A stretch of 55,786 nucleotides of DNA from Sporosarcina sp. BP05 (GTDB lineage Bacteria; Bacillota; Bacilli; Bacillales_A; Planococcaceae), in NCBI RefSeq assembly GCF_014282005.1, contig NZ_JACFTD010000021.1:1-55786 (forward strand), in the 5' to 3' direction. The notes under the pieces were generated by a model. It ran no database searches, was not told the DNA's origin, and saw only the letters and a list, made by a program, of their open reading frames with translations. The number at the start of each line of letters is the position of its first letter. Position 1 is the first letter of the stretch. The translations under genes were made by a program, and so were the position numbers. Shown piece by piece: positions 8,087 to 17,721 of the stretch.

Positions 8087-8911
8087 TCACTTCCAAAAAT
8101 CATCAAATATCGTAATTGGCATATGCCGTTTATGCTTTGAACGGAGAAAATGATTCTCTATTGCTATACGGGGCCCCTCCGGTAACTCTTTCCCCTCGAG
8201 ATAATTGTCGATATCATCGTAGGTAACACCAAGCGCTACTTCATCAGGTATTGCTGGCTTGTCTTCTTCAAGATCCGCCGTCGGAACTTTCAAGTAGAGG
8301 TGTTCAGGGCAGCCAAGTTCCTTAAGGAGTTCTTTCCCTTGCCGTTTGTTCAACCTGTAGATCGGCATAAGGTCTGCACCGCCATCCCCGAATTTCGTAT
8401 AAAACCCGGTAATCGCTTCCGCTGCATGATCACTCCCGAGAACAATACAATTATGCATGGCCGCAACTGAGTATTGAACTTTCATACGTTCCCGTGCTTT
8501 TTCATTTCCTTTAGCGAAATCGGTCAACGTAACGCCCGCTGCTGTCAATGCACGCTCGCTCGCATCGACAGCTTCTTTAATGTTAACCGTGTAGATCAGC
8601 GACGGCTTAATGAATTCCAATGCTTCCTGGCAATCCTCCTCGTCAAACTGAGAACCGTAAGGCAGCCGAATTGCAATGAATTTATAACGCTCTGTTTCTT
8701 CTTCATCATTTAATTCATCAACAGCGAGTTGGCCAAGTCTCCCGACAAGCGTCGAGTCTTGCCCCCCTGAAATTCCAAGAACAAAGCCATTTAGAAACGG
8801 GTTTTTCCTTACATATTCTTTCATGAAGTCAATCGATTTCCTGATTTCTTCTTTAGGATCTATAATAGGTCGCGCCTGTAACTCGGCAATAATTCGATCT
8901 TGTAGTGTCAA
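8087..8911 (-). CDS. nadE: NH3-dependent NAD+ synthetase
   Basis: Amidates nicotinate adenine dinucleotide to NAD+ with ATP and ammonia, the last step of NAD synthesis. The N-type ATP-pyrophosphatase loop [20 protein letters not shown] is intact, as are [23 protein letters not shown] and [17 protein letters not shown]. There is no glutaminase domain, which is normal for the short NadE of Bacilli. Three in-frame TTG codons compete as start (8920, 8917, 8911); the last has AAGGAGG at the best distance and gives [12 protein letters not shown], matching the usual N-terminus (274 residues). It lies 15 bases after pncB and is probably co-transcribed with it. Confidence 0.93.
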   Translation of the reverse strand: MTLQDRIIAELQARPIIDPKEEIRKSIDFMKEYVRKNPFLNGFVLGISGGQDSTLVGRLGQLAVDELNDEEETERYKFIAIRLPYGSQFDEEDCQEALEFIKPSLIYTVNIKEAVDASERALTAAGVTLTDFAKGNEKARERMKVQYSVAAMHNCIVLGSDHAAEAITGFYTKFGDGGADLMPIYRLNKRQGKELLKELGCPEHLYLKVPTADLEEDKPAIPDEVALGVTYDDIDNYLEGKELPEGPRIAIENHFLRSKHKRHMPITIFDDFWK

Positions 8912-8926
8912 CTTCAACAAACCTCC

Positions 8927-10396
8927 TTATCCGTTAATAAAGTCTTCCACCATTTCCTGGACTTCCTGGATGTTACGCAGCTTATTGTCCCAACACTTTT
9001 GGCTTAAGTCGACCGGATACTCCTCAGGATTAAGGGATCGTTTATATTCATCCCATAATAATTCTAAGTTGCCTTTCGCATAATCACGCATTTGTTGAAG
9101 CGTTGGATTATCGTAAATAATAACTCCTTGTTCCGCGACTTTGACATGTAGATCTTTCGCTTCGAAATTCGTAACAAACTTTGAAATGAATGTGTGGACG
9201 GGGTGGAACATTTTGATTCGTTTCTCAGATGCGGGGTCTTCATCATGCATCGTAATATAATCCCCTTCAGCCTTACCGTTTTCTCGGTCAATAATTCGAT
9301 ACAACTTTTTCCGACCAGGCGTCGTCACTTTTTCGGTTGTCGATGAAATTTTGATTGTATCTTCCATTTCGCCGACTTCATTTTCTATGGAGACAATTTT
9401 GTAGACTGCCCCTAGTGCGGGCTGATCATACGCCGTGATCAATTTCGTTCCAATTCCCCACACATCTACTCTCGCGCCTTGTGCTTTCAAGTTGAGGATT
9501 GTATATTCATCCAAGTCATTTGAAACAAATACTTTCGCATCTGAGAATCCAGCTTCATCTAGCATTCGGCGCGCTTCTTTTGATAGGAATGAAATATCTC
9601 CACTATCTAAACGAACGCCGATGAAATTGATTTTATCACCAAGTTCATTTGCTACTTTAATGGCAGTCGGAATACCTATTTTCACTGTATTATAAGTATC
9701 TACTAGGAAAACACAGTCTTTATGGCGTCTCGCATAAGAGTGAAATGCTTCATACTCACTTTTATAGGCCTGAATCATTGAGTGGGCATGCGTTCCCGCT
9801 ACAGGAATATCAAATCTTTTCCCAGCGCGGACATTACTTGTCGCTTCTACTCCGCCAATGAACGTAGCACGTGCACCCCATATCGCGGCGTCCATCTCAT
9901 GCGCACGGCGACTGCCAAATTCCATCACTACTTCGTCCTTGACGACTTGTTTGATGCGGCTCGCTTTTGTCGCAATAAGCGTCTGGTAATTAACGATATT
10001 AAGGAGAGCTGTCTCGATCAGCTGGGCTTCGATAAGTGTCGCTTCTACGCGAATAATCGGTTCGTTCGCAAATACAAGTTCCCCTTCAACCATCGAATAG
10101 ACATCCCCTGAGAAACGGAGCTCCTTTAAATAAGATATGAAATCGTCTTCATAGCCGAGGTCATCCTTCAAATAAGCAAGATCACTTTCACTAAAATGAA
10201 AATCTCTTAAATAATCTAGAACCCGCTCAAGCCCCGCGAATAACGCATAGCCATTACCGAACGGCAAGTTTCTAAAAAAGAGTTCAAAAACCGCTTTCCG
10301 TTCATGTATACCATCCGCCCAGTATGATTCCGCCATATTGATTTGATATAAATCTGTATGTAAAGCCAAGCTGTCATCCGCATATTTCGAACTCAT
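8927..10396 (-). CDS. pncB: Nicotinate phosphoribosyltransferase
   Basis: Converts nicotinate, PRPP and ATP to nicotinate mononucleotide, the entry step of the Preiss-Handler salvage route; NadE downstream finishes the same pathway. The 489-residue length fits the family. Visible signatures are LALHTDLYQINMAESYW at the N-terminus, MEFGSRRAHEMDAAIWGARA, PVAGTHAHSMIQAY, GVRLDSGDISFLSKEARRML and DVWGIGTKLITA. The start is the ATG at 10396 with AGAAGGAGATTGAC upstream; the frame is open to 10438 but that part has no ribosome site. Confidence 0.93.
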   Translation of the reverse strand: MSSKYADDSLALHTDLYQINMAESYWADGIHERKAVFELFFRNLPFGNGYALFAGLERVLDYLRDFHFSESDLAYLKDDLGYEDDFISYLKELRFSGDVYSMVEGELVFANEPIIRVEATLIEAQLIETALLNIVNYQTLIATKASRIKQVVKDEVVMEFGSRRAHEMDAAIWGARATFIGGVEATSNVRAGKRFDIPVAGTHAHSMIQAYKSEYEAFHSYARRHKDCVFLVDTYNTVKIGIPTAIKVANELGDKINFIGVRLDSGDISFLSKEARRMLDEAGFSDAKVFVSNDLDEYTILNLKAQGARVDVWGIGTKLITAYDQPALGAVYKIVSIENEVGEMEDTIKISSTTEKVTTPGRKKLYRIIDRENGKAEGDYITMHDEDPASEKRIKMFHPVHTFISKFVTNFEAKDLHVKVAEQGVIIYDNPTLQQMRDYAKGNLELLWDEYKRSLNPEEYPVDLSQKCWDNKLRNIQEVQEMVEDFING

Positions 10397-10497
10397 GTCA
10401 ATCTCCTTCTTCCGCATACTAATGGTACAAGTATACACTATTTACCCTATATCGACTGAAAATAACATGATGTAACATATCCTTTTTCCTTTTCCGC

Positions 10498-10557
10498 AAT
10501 TCATGAATGAATTTATTCTGCCAAGCCATATTAAATAGAATTGATTCTATTAAGGAG
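10498..10557 (+). promoter_or_regulatory. Two palindromes and ribosome site before the small ORF
   Basis: Two perfect palindromes lie in front of the small gene: AATTCATGAATGAATT (10498-10513) and ATAGAATTGATTCTAT (10535-10550). The second directly precedes the Shine-Dalgarno AAGGAGG (10552-10558). They could be regulator sites or an mRNA hairpin that masks the ribosome site; no regulator is recognised. Confidence 0.4.
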
Positions 10558-10565
10558 GTATTTTT

Positions 10566-10736
10566 ATGAAAAAAGACAATGAACGAGATGCAAACAAAAA
10601 TAAACCCTTATCTGAAAAGATAAAAACGAGAACAATCAATCAGAACGGTATTCATGAAGAATTATCCCGTGAGTTCGCAACGCTTGGTGACCGAAAAAAA
10701 GCGATGATTGATTTTTATCGGTCGACAAAAAAATAA
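10566..10736 (+). CDS. Small charged protein of unknown function
   Basis: A 56-residue, highly charged ORF (MKKDNERDANKNKPLSEKIK at the start, DFYRSTKK at the end) with a strong AAGGAGG eight bases before the ATG and a strong terminator right after the stop codon. These signals make it a probable gene although it is short. It has no Cys and no hydrophobic segment and is probably cytoplasmic. I do not recognise the family. It stands alone on the plus strand between two leftward operons and has two palindromes in its leader, so it may be conditionally expressed. Confidence 0.65.
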   Translation: MKKDNERDANKNKPLSEKIKTRTINQNGIHEELSREFATLGDRKKAMIDFYRSTKK

Positions 10737-10752
10737 AACTTAAATAAAAGGA

Positions 10753-10790
10753 AAAGAGACTAAATCCTAATATCGATTTAGTCTCTTTTC
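10753..10790. terminator. Bidirectional terminator
   Basis: AAGAGACTAAATC pairs with GATTTAGTCTCTTT around a short loop, with A-rich and T-rich flanks on both sides. It serves the small plus-strand gene and the minus-strand binding-protein gene that ends at 10811. Confidence 0.88.
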
Positions 10791-10810
10791 ATTAATCATA
10801 TGAGAAGATA

Positions 10811-12622
10811 TTAGTTACCTGCTTTATAATCGTTCAAAAACTCTTGAACTTTTGCCGAATCTGCCTTCAATTCATTCCCCGTATCAACCATCGGGCTAAC
10901 TGTAGAAACTGCCTTCTTTTTATTCCCTTGATAGAAATTCAGAATTTCATCCTGGTTGATAGAGTAAAGAACGGCTTTTCTTAACGCTTCGCTTGTTGAT
11001 ACTTCACGATTTTTCGTATTGAAAAGTAAGTAACTTACAGCGTTACTATCATTTTTTTGTAGGAATAACTTGCTGTCATTTTCAACTAGATCATATTTTG
11101 TTTCCGGAACACCGTTAAACAAATGGATTTCACTGTTACGCAATGCCGAAAGCGTACTGTCCGGATCTTGTATAAAGCGTACAGTTACATTAGAAATTTT
11201 CGGTTCGTAATCCGTCCCTGCCATATATGCAGGGTTTTTGTAGAAGATTGCTTCATAATCATTTTTGTGGGACAGAATATATGGGCCACTCGCATACAAT
11301 GTATTGTTATATTTGGCACCTTCTGTAACAGAATTTTGGTCGCCGTAAGGGATATCTTTACTTACGTCGAACGAAGCGACATCATACGTATTGATGCTCT
11401 CGACTTGTTTTTTAGACACGATTCCCGCAGATTGGTGAGCCAAGTAGTTCAGAACTTGCGGGAAAGGGTTAACTGTTGTCATTTTCACAACTTGGTATTT
11501 TCCTGAAGTGTTATCTGCTGAAGTTTTATCAGAAACGAGTTCAGCGATTTTCACGTCCAAGCCCTTCTCCAGTCCTTCTCTGATCGTTTCGTTACTTCCG
11601 GATTGCAGAACATCCAATTCAGATAGATCCGTTACAACTTCTACATCTTGAATATGTTCATGCAAGCTGTATGTGCGGTGATCAGGTACAGAATTCGGAT
11701 CTTTCGCACGGTTCAGTGAGAAAATAACATCATCTGCGCCTACACGCTCACCTGTATCTACAGCTTTTCCATCGGTGATAGCAGCAAAGTTAAGATCGTC
11801 ACGGAGAAGGAAATAATATGCTGAATTGCCTTCTGCAATACTATGATTATAAGAAAGTGAGCCATCTGAAACGACTACATCATCATCCGTCAGGTTAACT
11901 AGTCGAACGTACATGTTCGTATTAAGTGTATTAATTGAGCCGTCGTTCGCTTTAATAGGATCAAGAGACGTCAACGTTCCGTTTGCTTGCTGAACGATTA
12001 ATGAATCAGTTTCTCTTTTTGTTTTGTCATTAAAATCAATAGGTTCCCACGCGATTGCACGTGATTTAGCAAGTCGTACTGTATTTACGTCAAGAATGTC
12101 TTTATTGACTCCTTGTGCTTTAAATGAATTGTAAAGAGGTACAATATAAGCTTTGTCAAACACTAGACGCTGTTCTAATTGCTTGTATGTCTTTGCAAAC
12201 TCATTAGGCGTTTCTGTACTTGCTTTTTCAATCAATGCATCAACTTCTTCATCAGCCATAATACTGTTATCACCGTCTGATTTGAACAGTGCCCGAACGG
12301 CATAATCCGGATTCCCTGTAACTGTAGTCCAGCTAGATAATGCGACATCATAATTCCCTGCCTCTTTCTGTGCAGTGAAGCTTCCGTAATCAGGTTGAAT
12401 ATTCAACTTAACGTCAAAGCCATTTTTAATAAGCTGATCTCGTACAATGTTCATATCTTCTTCTCCAGAACCCATACCCAGAAGTTCGATGACCACTTTA
12501 CTTTTATCCGTCTTTGGTTCTGTATTGTCATTCTTTTTATCGGAAACATCCGATTTCGTACTTACACATCCGGCCAAAACCACCATAACTGCTAGTAAAA
12601 TCGTCAATAAACTTTTCTTCAT
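10811..12622 (-). CDS. Peptide-type ABC binding lipoprotein, circularly permuted
   Basis: A 603-residue lipoprotein (signal peptide with lipobox LAGC, Cys19) of the OppA/DppA family (SBP_bac_5), expected to deliver a peptide or similar solute to the permeases encoded upstream. The domain order is unusual. Residues about 43-180 (VVIELLGMGSGEEDMNIVRD, NYDVALSSW, VDALIEKAST, DKAYIVPLYNS) match what is normally the C-terminal end of such proteins. Residues about 205-600 match the normal N-terminal and middle parts (TLTSLDP, YYFLLRDDLNF, ADDVIFSLNRA, ASGPYIL, VRFIQDPDSTLSALRNSEI, EALRKAVLYSINQDEILNF), and the protein ends at AKVQEFLNDYKAGN, where a normal family member would run on into the segment found here at the front. 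This is a circular permutation; no stop or frame break is present. The start ATG has AAGGGGG upstream. Confidence 0.88.
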   Translation of the reverse strand: MKKSLLTILLAVMVVLAGCVSTKSDVSDKKNDNTEPKTDKSKVVIELLGMGSGEEDMNIVRDQLIKNGFDVKLNIQPDYGSFTAQKEAGNYDVALSSWTTVTGNPDYAVRALFKSDGDNSIMADEEVDALIEKASTETPNEFAKTYKQLEQRLVFDKAYIVPLYNSFKAQGVNKDILDVNTVRLAKSRAIAWEPIDFNDKTKRETDSLIVQQANGTLTSLDPIKANDGSINTLNTNMYVRLVNLTDDDVVVSDGSLSYNHSIAEGNSAYYFLLRDDLNFAAITDGKAVDTGERVGADDVIFSLNRAKDPNSVPDHRTYSLHEHIQDVEVVTDLSELDVLQSGSNETIREGLEKGLDVKIAELVSDKTSADNTSGKYQVVKMTTVNPFPQVLNYLAHQSAGIVSKKQVESINTYDVASFDVSKDIPYGDQNSVTEGAKYNNTLYASGPYILSHKNDYEAIFYKNPAYMAGTDYEPKISNVTVRFIQDPDSTLSALRNSEIHLFNGVPETKYDLVENDSKLFLQKNDSNAVSYLLFNTKNREVSTSEALRKAVLYSINQDEILNFYQGNKKKAVSTVSPMVDTGNELKADSAKVQEFLNDYKAGN

Positions 12623-12658
12623 TATTAATTCCCCCTTATTATTGTTCGGTATTTATGT

Positions 12659-14155
12659 TCAATCCATTCTTGGATCAAAGGCATCACGCAATCCATCTCC
12701 CAAAAAGTTAAACGATAAGACAAGCAAGATAATCGCAAGCCCCGGGATAATGGCTAAATAGGAATGCGATTCCAAATATGTGCTGCCGATTTTTAAAATG
12801 TTTCCCCATTCTGGAATATGCGGTTCCACGCCGAGTCCTAAGAAACTTAAACTGCTCGTCGCGATAACTGCGCCTCCGATTGTCAGTGTTGCCTTGACTA
12901 TCATCGGCGCAAGTGAGTTTGGCACTATCTGTCTAAAGATAATAGAAAAATCCGCTGAACCGAGCGCACGTGCAGAATCGACAAATTCATAGTTTGACAC
13001 CATCATGACATTCGCACGCATAGTCCGGGCATAGGTAGGTATAGACCCGACACTAAGCGCTAAAATTAGATTCGTCGTATTTGCCCCAAATGCCGCAATG
13101 ATAGCAATTGCTAATAGAATTCCAGGAACGGCATATAGTATATCAAGTAGTCTCATAATGATATTGTCCGTCCGCTGACTGTAATATCCAGCTAACGCAC
13201 CTAGAAAGCCACCAATAACAACTGGAATGGCCGTCGAAGCAAACCCTACAAGAAGCGAAATTCTTGCACCAAAAATGATTCTTGAAAACAAATCCCGTCC
13301 GAAATTATCGGTGCCAAACGGATAGGCAAGGCTCGGTTTTTGAAGTATTGCACCATAATCATTTTCAACTGCCATATCGTAGTCAAATGTAAATGTGCTG
13401 CAAACGGATATGGAAAACATAAGAATGATGAAAAACAAACCAAGTATCGCCGTTGAATTACGGGTAATCTTTTTCCACATTGTATTCCACTTCGAAATCT
13501 TAGACTGATCATGACTGCGAACCTTTACTATCAAGCTATAGCCAAGCAATAATGCAAATAAATTACCAGTCAACGCGGTAAACAGGAGTACTATGGCAAC
13601 AATCATCATCCAAGCCGGCGCACTCTCTTCCTTAACATATCTCGCTGTGAGAATCAGTGTCACGACTTGAAAAATCATTATTCCTAGTAATATAATCATT
13701 GCTGATAAAAATGAATCCGCTACATATGACTTAAATAAATTAAGCGATGATATGGCGATGATAAAAACCTGGGTGAGCAGCATATAGACAGCGAACGTAT
13801 ACTCCGGCGTCTTCTGCTTTTTAATGAGATTAAAGGCAAATGCTGCAGTAAATACATTTCCCGTTACTATACTGAACAACTGTACATAACCTAGCTTTCT
13901 TGTCGAACTCCGAATTTCACCTATTGTCAGAAGGTCTCGCTTCACCATCCATGTGAGGATAGTTTGAAAGATCGTGAAAAACGCATAAGCCGCAAATACG
14001 CTAAAGACCGAACCTTTCAACTCCCCTTCTTTGAAATTGAAACTGTTCAGTAGCAAGACGACAGTCAGGATTAAAGAAATAATCCATGTGAAATTTGCTT
14101 GTGTATATTCCCGCGATATTTTCAATGCATGTTTTTTGTTTAGCATCACCTTCAC
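12659..14155 (-). CDS. OppC-type permease with long N-terminal membrane extension
   Basis: A 498-residue ABC permease; ordinary OppC/DppC proteins are about 300 residues. The C-terminal 270 residues are a standard family permease: FGTDNFGRDLFSRIIFGARI, and the EAA loop EFVDSARALGSADFSIIFRQ followed by IVPNSLAP. The first about 225 residues form an additional module with about six hydrophobic segments (near 22-40, 48-68, 90-110, 117-140, 150-170, 183-210), none of which I recognise. The start is taken as GTG at 14155; an ATG nine bases on is an alternative. It lies between the OppB-like gene (13-base gap) and the binding protein gene (36-base gap) in one operon. Confidence 0.88.
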   Translation of the reverse strand: MKVMLNKKHALKISREYTQANFTWIISLILTVVLLLNSFNFKEGELKGSVFSVFAAYAFFTIFQTILTWMVKRDLLTIGEIRSSTRKLGYVQLFSIVTGNVFTAAFAFNLIKKQKTPEYTFAVYMLLTQVFIIAISSLNLFKSYVADSFLSAMIILLGIMIFQVVTLILTARYVKEESAPAWMMIVAIVLLFTALTGNLFALLLGYSLIVKVRSHDQSKISKWNTMWKKITRNSTAILGLFFIILMFSISVCSTFTFDYDMAVENDYGAILQKPSLAYPFGTDNFGRDLFSRIIFGARISLLVGFASTAIPVVIGGFLGALAGYYSQRTDNIIMRLLDILYAVPGILLAIAIIAAFGANTTNLILALSVGSIPTYARTMRANVMMVSNYEFVDSARALGSADFSIIFRQIVPNSLAPMIVKATLTIGGAVIATSSLSFLGLGVEPHIPEWGNILKIGSTYLESHSYLAIIPGLAIILLVLSFNFLGDGLRDAFDPRMD

Positions 14156-14168
14156 ACCTTCTCCCGCT

Positions 14169-15614
14169 CTACGATTGCTTCATCTTCGAACGGATGCGAG
14201 GATCGAAAAACGCATACAAAATGTCGATGAGCACATTGACTAATGAAATCGTTATTGCAATATAGATAACCCCACCCATTATGGCAGGTATATCGGGAAT
14301 GAACTGCTTATCTACGATGTAACTTCCGATTCCGCTAATGTTAAATACTTTCTCAGTCACCGCTGCGCCTCCAAGCATTCCCCCGAATAGCAGACCAATA
14401 ACTGTAATAATTGGTATCATTGCATTGCCTACCGCATGTTTCCAAAGAACTTGAAGCCTATTGAGCCCCTTAGCTTTTGCTGTGATGATGTAGTCCTCAT
14501 TGATGATTTCCAACATCGACGAACGTGTCATCCTCGCAACAGATGCAGTCAAAGCAGTTCCGAGTACGACAACTGGCATGATAATAGACAGCCAGTTTTG
14601 AGGACTATATGTGGCGGGTAGCCATTGTAATTTAATAGAAAAGTTCAAAATAAATAGTAGCCCTTGCCAAAAGTTCGGGATCGACAATCCAATCAATGCA
14701 ATAAACATAAACGAATAGTCCAAAAACGAATTCGGCCTTGTTGCAGAAATGATGCCTACTGGGATGGCGATAACAACTGCCATCAGTAATGATAAAACCG
14801 CAATCGTCAATGTGATTGGGAATTTATTTGCAATACTTGCTGCGACATCCTCATTGCCGGCATAAGAAGCTCCTAAATCAAACGTGGCGATTCCTTTAAG
14901 CGCATTCCATAATTGTGAAAGATACGATAAATCCAAACCATGCAATTGATTGAATGAGGCAATCTGCTCTTTCGTCGCCGCCTCGCCAAGAATATTCGCG
15001 GCAGGATCAAATGGCGATAAGTAAAGTATCGTGAACACCAGAACTGAAACACCAGCTATAACGAAGAGGCTCATAATCAATCGTTCAACTATAAATTTGA
15101 CGTACGGATTGCTGAACAAAAGAATGAGTAGATACATGAAGAAGCCCGGAATGAATGAAGCAAGCAAAAACAACGGTTTTCCAAGCAATGATTGAAAGTA
15201 AGTTGAATATGTTACCCGCTGAACGCCTTTTAGGTTCGCTATTTCATTTGTTTTTTTCGTTAGCGTTTTTCTAAATTGTTCTTCGGCAAGCTTTTCCACT
15301 TCCCTATCTATTTCCTTCTCATTTACTTCATTATTGAAGAATGAATGTTTTCGTAGTAATTGTTCTTTAAAATCATGCATCGTACCTTCTTTATAACCCG
15401 ATACTGTCAAAGATCCCCTTACCTCTTCATAAATCAACGTGTATGTATCGTCTCTTCTCTTCAAAAGATAGAATAAAAATACAATTAGATGAACTGGAAA
15501 ACCTAAAATTACTAGCCAATACTTATAAGACCGCCGTAGTTCCATTTTGCCAACCGTATATTGAAGGACATCCGATAACCTGAAATAGGGTGTCGCTTCT
15601 TTATTCACTCTCAT
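14169..15614 (-). CDS. OppB-type permease with N-terminal extension
   Basis: A 481-residue ABC permease; ordinary OppB/DppB proteins are about 310 residues. The family part begins near residue 172 (RLIMSLFVIAGVSVLVFTIL) and includes the EAA loop EIINEDYIITAKAKGLNRLQ followed by VLWKHAVGNAM, and the end FFDPRIRSKMK. The additional 170 residues hold a hydrophobic segment at about 32-50, a charged 90-residue soluble stretch, and a second hydrophobic segment at about 147-167. The start ATG has AAGGAGGAG upstream. It is the first gene of the leftward operon and is divergent from the ATPase gene at 15742. Confidence 0.88.
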   Translation of the reverse strand: MRVNKEATPYFRLSDVLQYTVGKMELRRSYKYWLVILGFPVHLIVFLFYLLKRRDDTYTLIYEEVRGSLTVSGYKEGTMHDFKEQLLRKHSFFNNEVNEKEIDREVEKLAEEQFRKTLTKKTNEIANLKGVQRVTYSTYFQSLLGKPLFLLASFIPGFFMYLLILLFSNPYVKFIVERLIMSLFVIAGVSVLVFTILYLSPFDPAANILGEAATKEQIASFNQLHGLDLSYLSQLWNALKGIATFDLGASYAGNEDVAASIANKFPITLTIAVLSLLMAVVIAIPVGIISATRPNSFLDYSFMFIALIGLSIPNFWQGLLFILNFSIKLQWLPATYSPQNWLSIIMPVVVLGTALTASVARMTRSSMLEIINEDYIITAKAKGLNRLQVLWKHAVGNAMIPIITVIGLLFGGMLGGAAVTEKVFNISGIGSYIVDKQFIPDIPAIMGGVIYIAITISLVNVLIDILYAFFDPRIRSKMKQS

Positions 15615-15741
15615 CGAAGCAGCTCCTCCTTTCCGATATTGTTTAATTCCTATTGGTATAGTAAAGTATAGATTCGGTAACTATTTAAGTCAATGTAATT
15701 TTCAACTAAATTTAATTTCAGATAATAGGTAGGTGTTTTTA

Positions 15742-17481
15742 TTGGAAACAGTTTTAAAGGTAAGTGATCTACGCGTCTCGTTTCTGGGCCACGACAAGGA
15801 ATTTGAAGCAGTCCGTGGTGTGAGTTTTGAAGTGAAGAAAGGTGAGACGCTTGGAATTGTAGGTGAATCAGGAAGTGGAAAAAGCGTAACAGCCCGCTCA
15901 ATCATGCGCCTCCTCCCCTCTCCCCCTTCTTATCTAAAAGATGGAGAGATTGAATTTCAAGGTGAAAATCTCGTGCATAAAACGGAAAAAGAGATGGAGA
16001 GTATCCGTGGTCGCGATATAAGCATGATTTTTCAAGATCCGATGACTTCGTTAAATCCAACAATCCAAATCGGTAAGCAAATAGCTGAAAGTTTAATCAA
16101 ACATCAGAACTTATCTAAAAGAGATGCGAAAAACCGTACCATTGAACTGCTGAAACTTGTAGGTATACGTGATAGCGAAGCGCGTTTCAGCCAATATCCA
16201 CACGAGTTTTCAGGTGGAATGCGGCAGCGCGTCATGATTGCGATTGCACTCGCCTGCCGTCCGACACTACTAATTGCGGATGAACCGACGACTGCACTTG
16301 ATGTGACAATACAAGCCCAAATCTTAAATTTGATGAAAGATATGCAGGAACGTTTTGGAACCTCCATCATACTGATTACCCATGACCTAGGCGTTGTCGC
16401 CGGCATGTGCGATCGCGTCGTCGTCATGAAAGACGGTGAAATTGTGGAGACCGGAACGACGGAAGAAATTTTTGATAATCCTAAACATTCCTATACGAAG
16501 AAACTGCTCAACGCACTTCCACGCCTTGACGAAGAAAAGAAGCCAAAACGCACTCCTTTACGTACTATTGGTATAGAAAGTGGGAAACCTCTGCTAGAGG
16601 TGAAATCACTGAAGCAGCATTTCGACGTTGGGAAAGGCAATGTAGTGAAGGCCGTGGATAATATCAGCTTCCATATAAAACCCGGAGAGACGCTCGGACT
16701 TGTTGGTGAGTCAGGGTCAGGTAAGTCGACGACTGGCCGCGCCATTTTACGTCTTCATGAACCAACGGACGGTGATGTTTTGTATCAAGGGATGGCCATC
16801 AACCGACTTTCGAAAAATGAAATGAAAACGATGCGACGTCATATGCAAATGATCTTCCAAGATCCGTATTCTTCACTTAATCCGCGTTTCAAAGTGCTTG
16901 ATATTATCGGTCAGGCATTAGACATCCATGGGTTGAGTAAAAATAAAGAGGAACGAAAAATGAGGGTTGAAGAATTACTTGTTATGGTTGGGCTCGAACC
17001 ATCTCATGCAATGCGCTACCCACATGAATTTTCCGGGGGACAGCGCCAAAGAATTGGTATTGCACGCGCACTTGCCGTAGAACCTGACTTCATCGTTTGC
17101 GACGAACCATTATCGGCACTTGATGTTTCTATCCAGTCGCAAATCGTGGAATTACTGGAAGATCTTCAGCATCGTCTCGGACTAACCTATTTGTTCATCG
17201 CGCACGACTTGTCCATGGTTAAACACATCAGTGACCGGGTTGCCGTTATGTATGCTGGGAAAATAGTTGAGCTTGCTGAAAGCGAAGAACTGTATTCCAA
17301 TCCTCAGCATCCCTATACAAAATCGCTACTTTCAGCGATTCCTATTCCTGATCCGAAAATAGAATCGAAGAAAAAACGAACGCTTATGGAAGAACAAATC
17401 GAGGAGGACAAATATCAGCTATCACAATCTGAGTTAATCGAGGTTTCTGATGGGCATTGGGTAGCAGTTCCTATCAATTAA
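15742..17481 (+). CDS. Fused double ATPase of peptide ABC transporter (OppD-OppF type)
   Basis: A 579-residue protein with two complete ABC ATPase domains. The first has Walker A GESGSGKS, signature FSGGMRQR and Walker [13 protein letters not shown]; the second has [25 protein letters not shown] and [12 protein letters not shown]. Each domain is followed by the short C-terminal region with NPxHxYTK/TKxLL motifs typical of OppD and OppF ([11 protein letters not shown] and [11 protein letters not shown]). It should power the divergently encoded permeases; together they make one binding protein, two permeases and one two-domain ATPase. The start is a TTG at 15742 with GGTAGGTG upstream; a GTG at 15733 is less well placed. 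Confidence 0.92.
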   Translation: METVLKVSDLRVSFLGHDKEFEAVRGVSFEVKKGETLGIVGESGSGKSVTARSIMRLLPSPPSYLKDGEIEFQGENLVHKTEKEMESIRGRDISMIFQDPMTSLNPTIQIGKQIAESLIKHQNLSKRDAKNRTIELLKLVGIRDSEARFSQYPHEFSGGMRQRVMIAIALACRPTLLIADEPTTALDVTIQAQILNLMKDMQERFGTSIILITHDLGVVAGMCDRVVVMKDGEIVETGTTEEIFDNPKHSYTKKLLNALPRLDEEKKPKRTPLRTIGIESGKPLLEVKSLKQHFDVGKGNVVKAVDNISFHIKPGETLGLVGESGSGKSTTGRAILRLHEPTDGDVLYQGMAINRLSKNEMKTMRRHMQMIFQDPYSSLNPRFKVLDIIGQALDIHGLSKNKEERKMRVEELLVMVGLEPSHAMRYPHEFSGGQRQRIGIARALAVEPDFIVCDEPLSALDVSIQSQIVELLEDLQHRLGLTYLFIAHDLSMVKHISDRVAVMYAGKIVELAESEELYSNPQHPYTKSLLSAIPIPDPKIESKKKRTLMEEQIEEDKYQLSQSELIEVSDGHWVAVPIN

Positions 17482-17535
17482 AGTATGTTTCAAACTTCAT
17501 TTATTACAATATCTATCATATAATTAAACATAAGC

Positions 17536-17573
17536 AGAGGAGTTATGACCTTTTACGGTTTATTACTCCTTTT
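17536..17573 (+). terminator. Terminator after the fused ATPase gene
   Basis: AGGAGTTATGACC pairs imperfectly with GGTTTATTACTCCT and is followed by TTTTTTC. It shows that the frame open from 17545 is not the start of the next gene. Confidence 0.75.
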
Positions 17574-17721
17574 TTCACGGCTAGCGCTTGCATATTGGTT
17601 CGCAAGTTATTTTATAAAAAAGCATTTCTATCTTGTAATCTCTACAAATCGTAGCAATACTAACAATGAATGGTCTCATTTCTTGTTTTCACTTTTAGTT
17701 ATTTATGGAGGAGCTAGGTAT

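Noticed and set aside
17545..17721. N-terminal extension of the PerM-like protein
   Set aside because: It overlaps an intrinsic terminator and its ATG has only two bases to the nearest GAGGAG; the ATG at 17722 is better.
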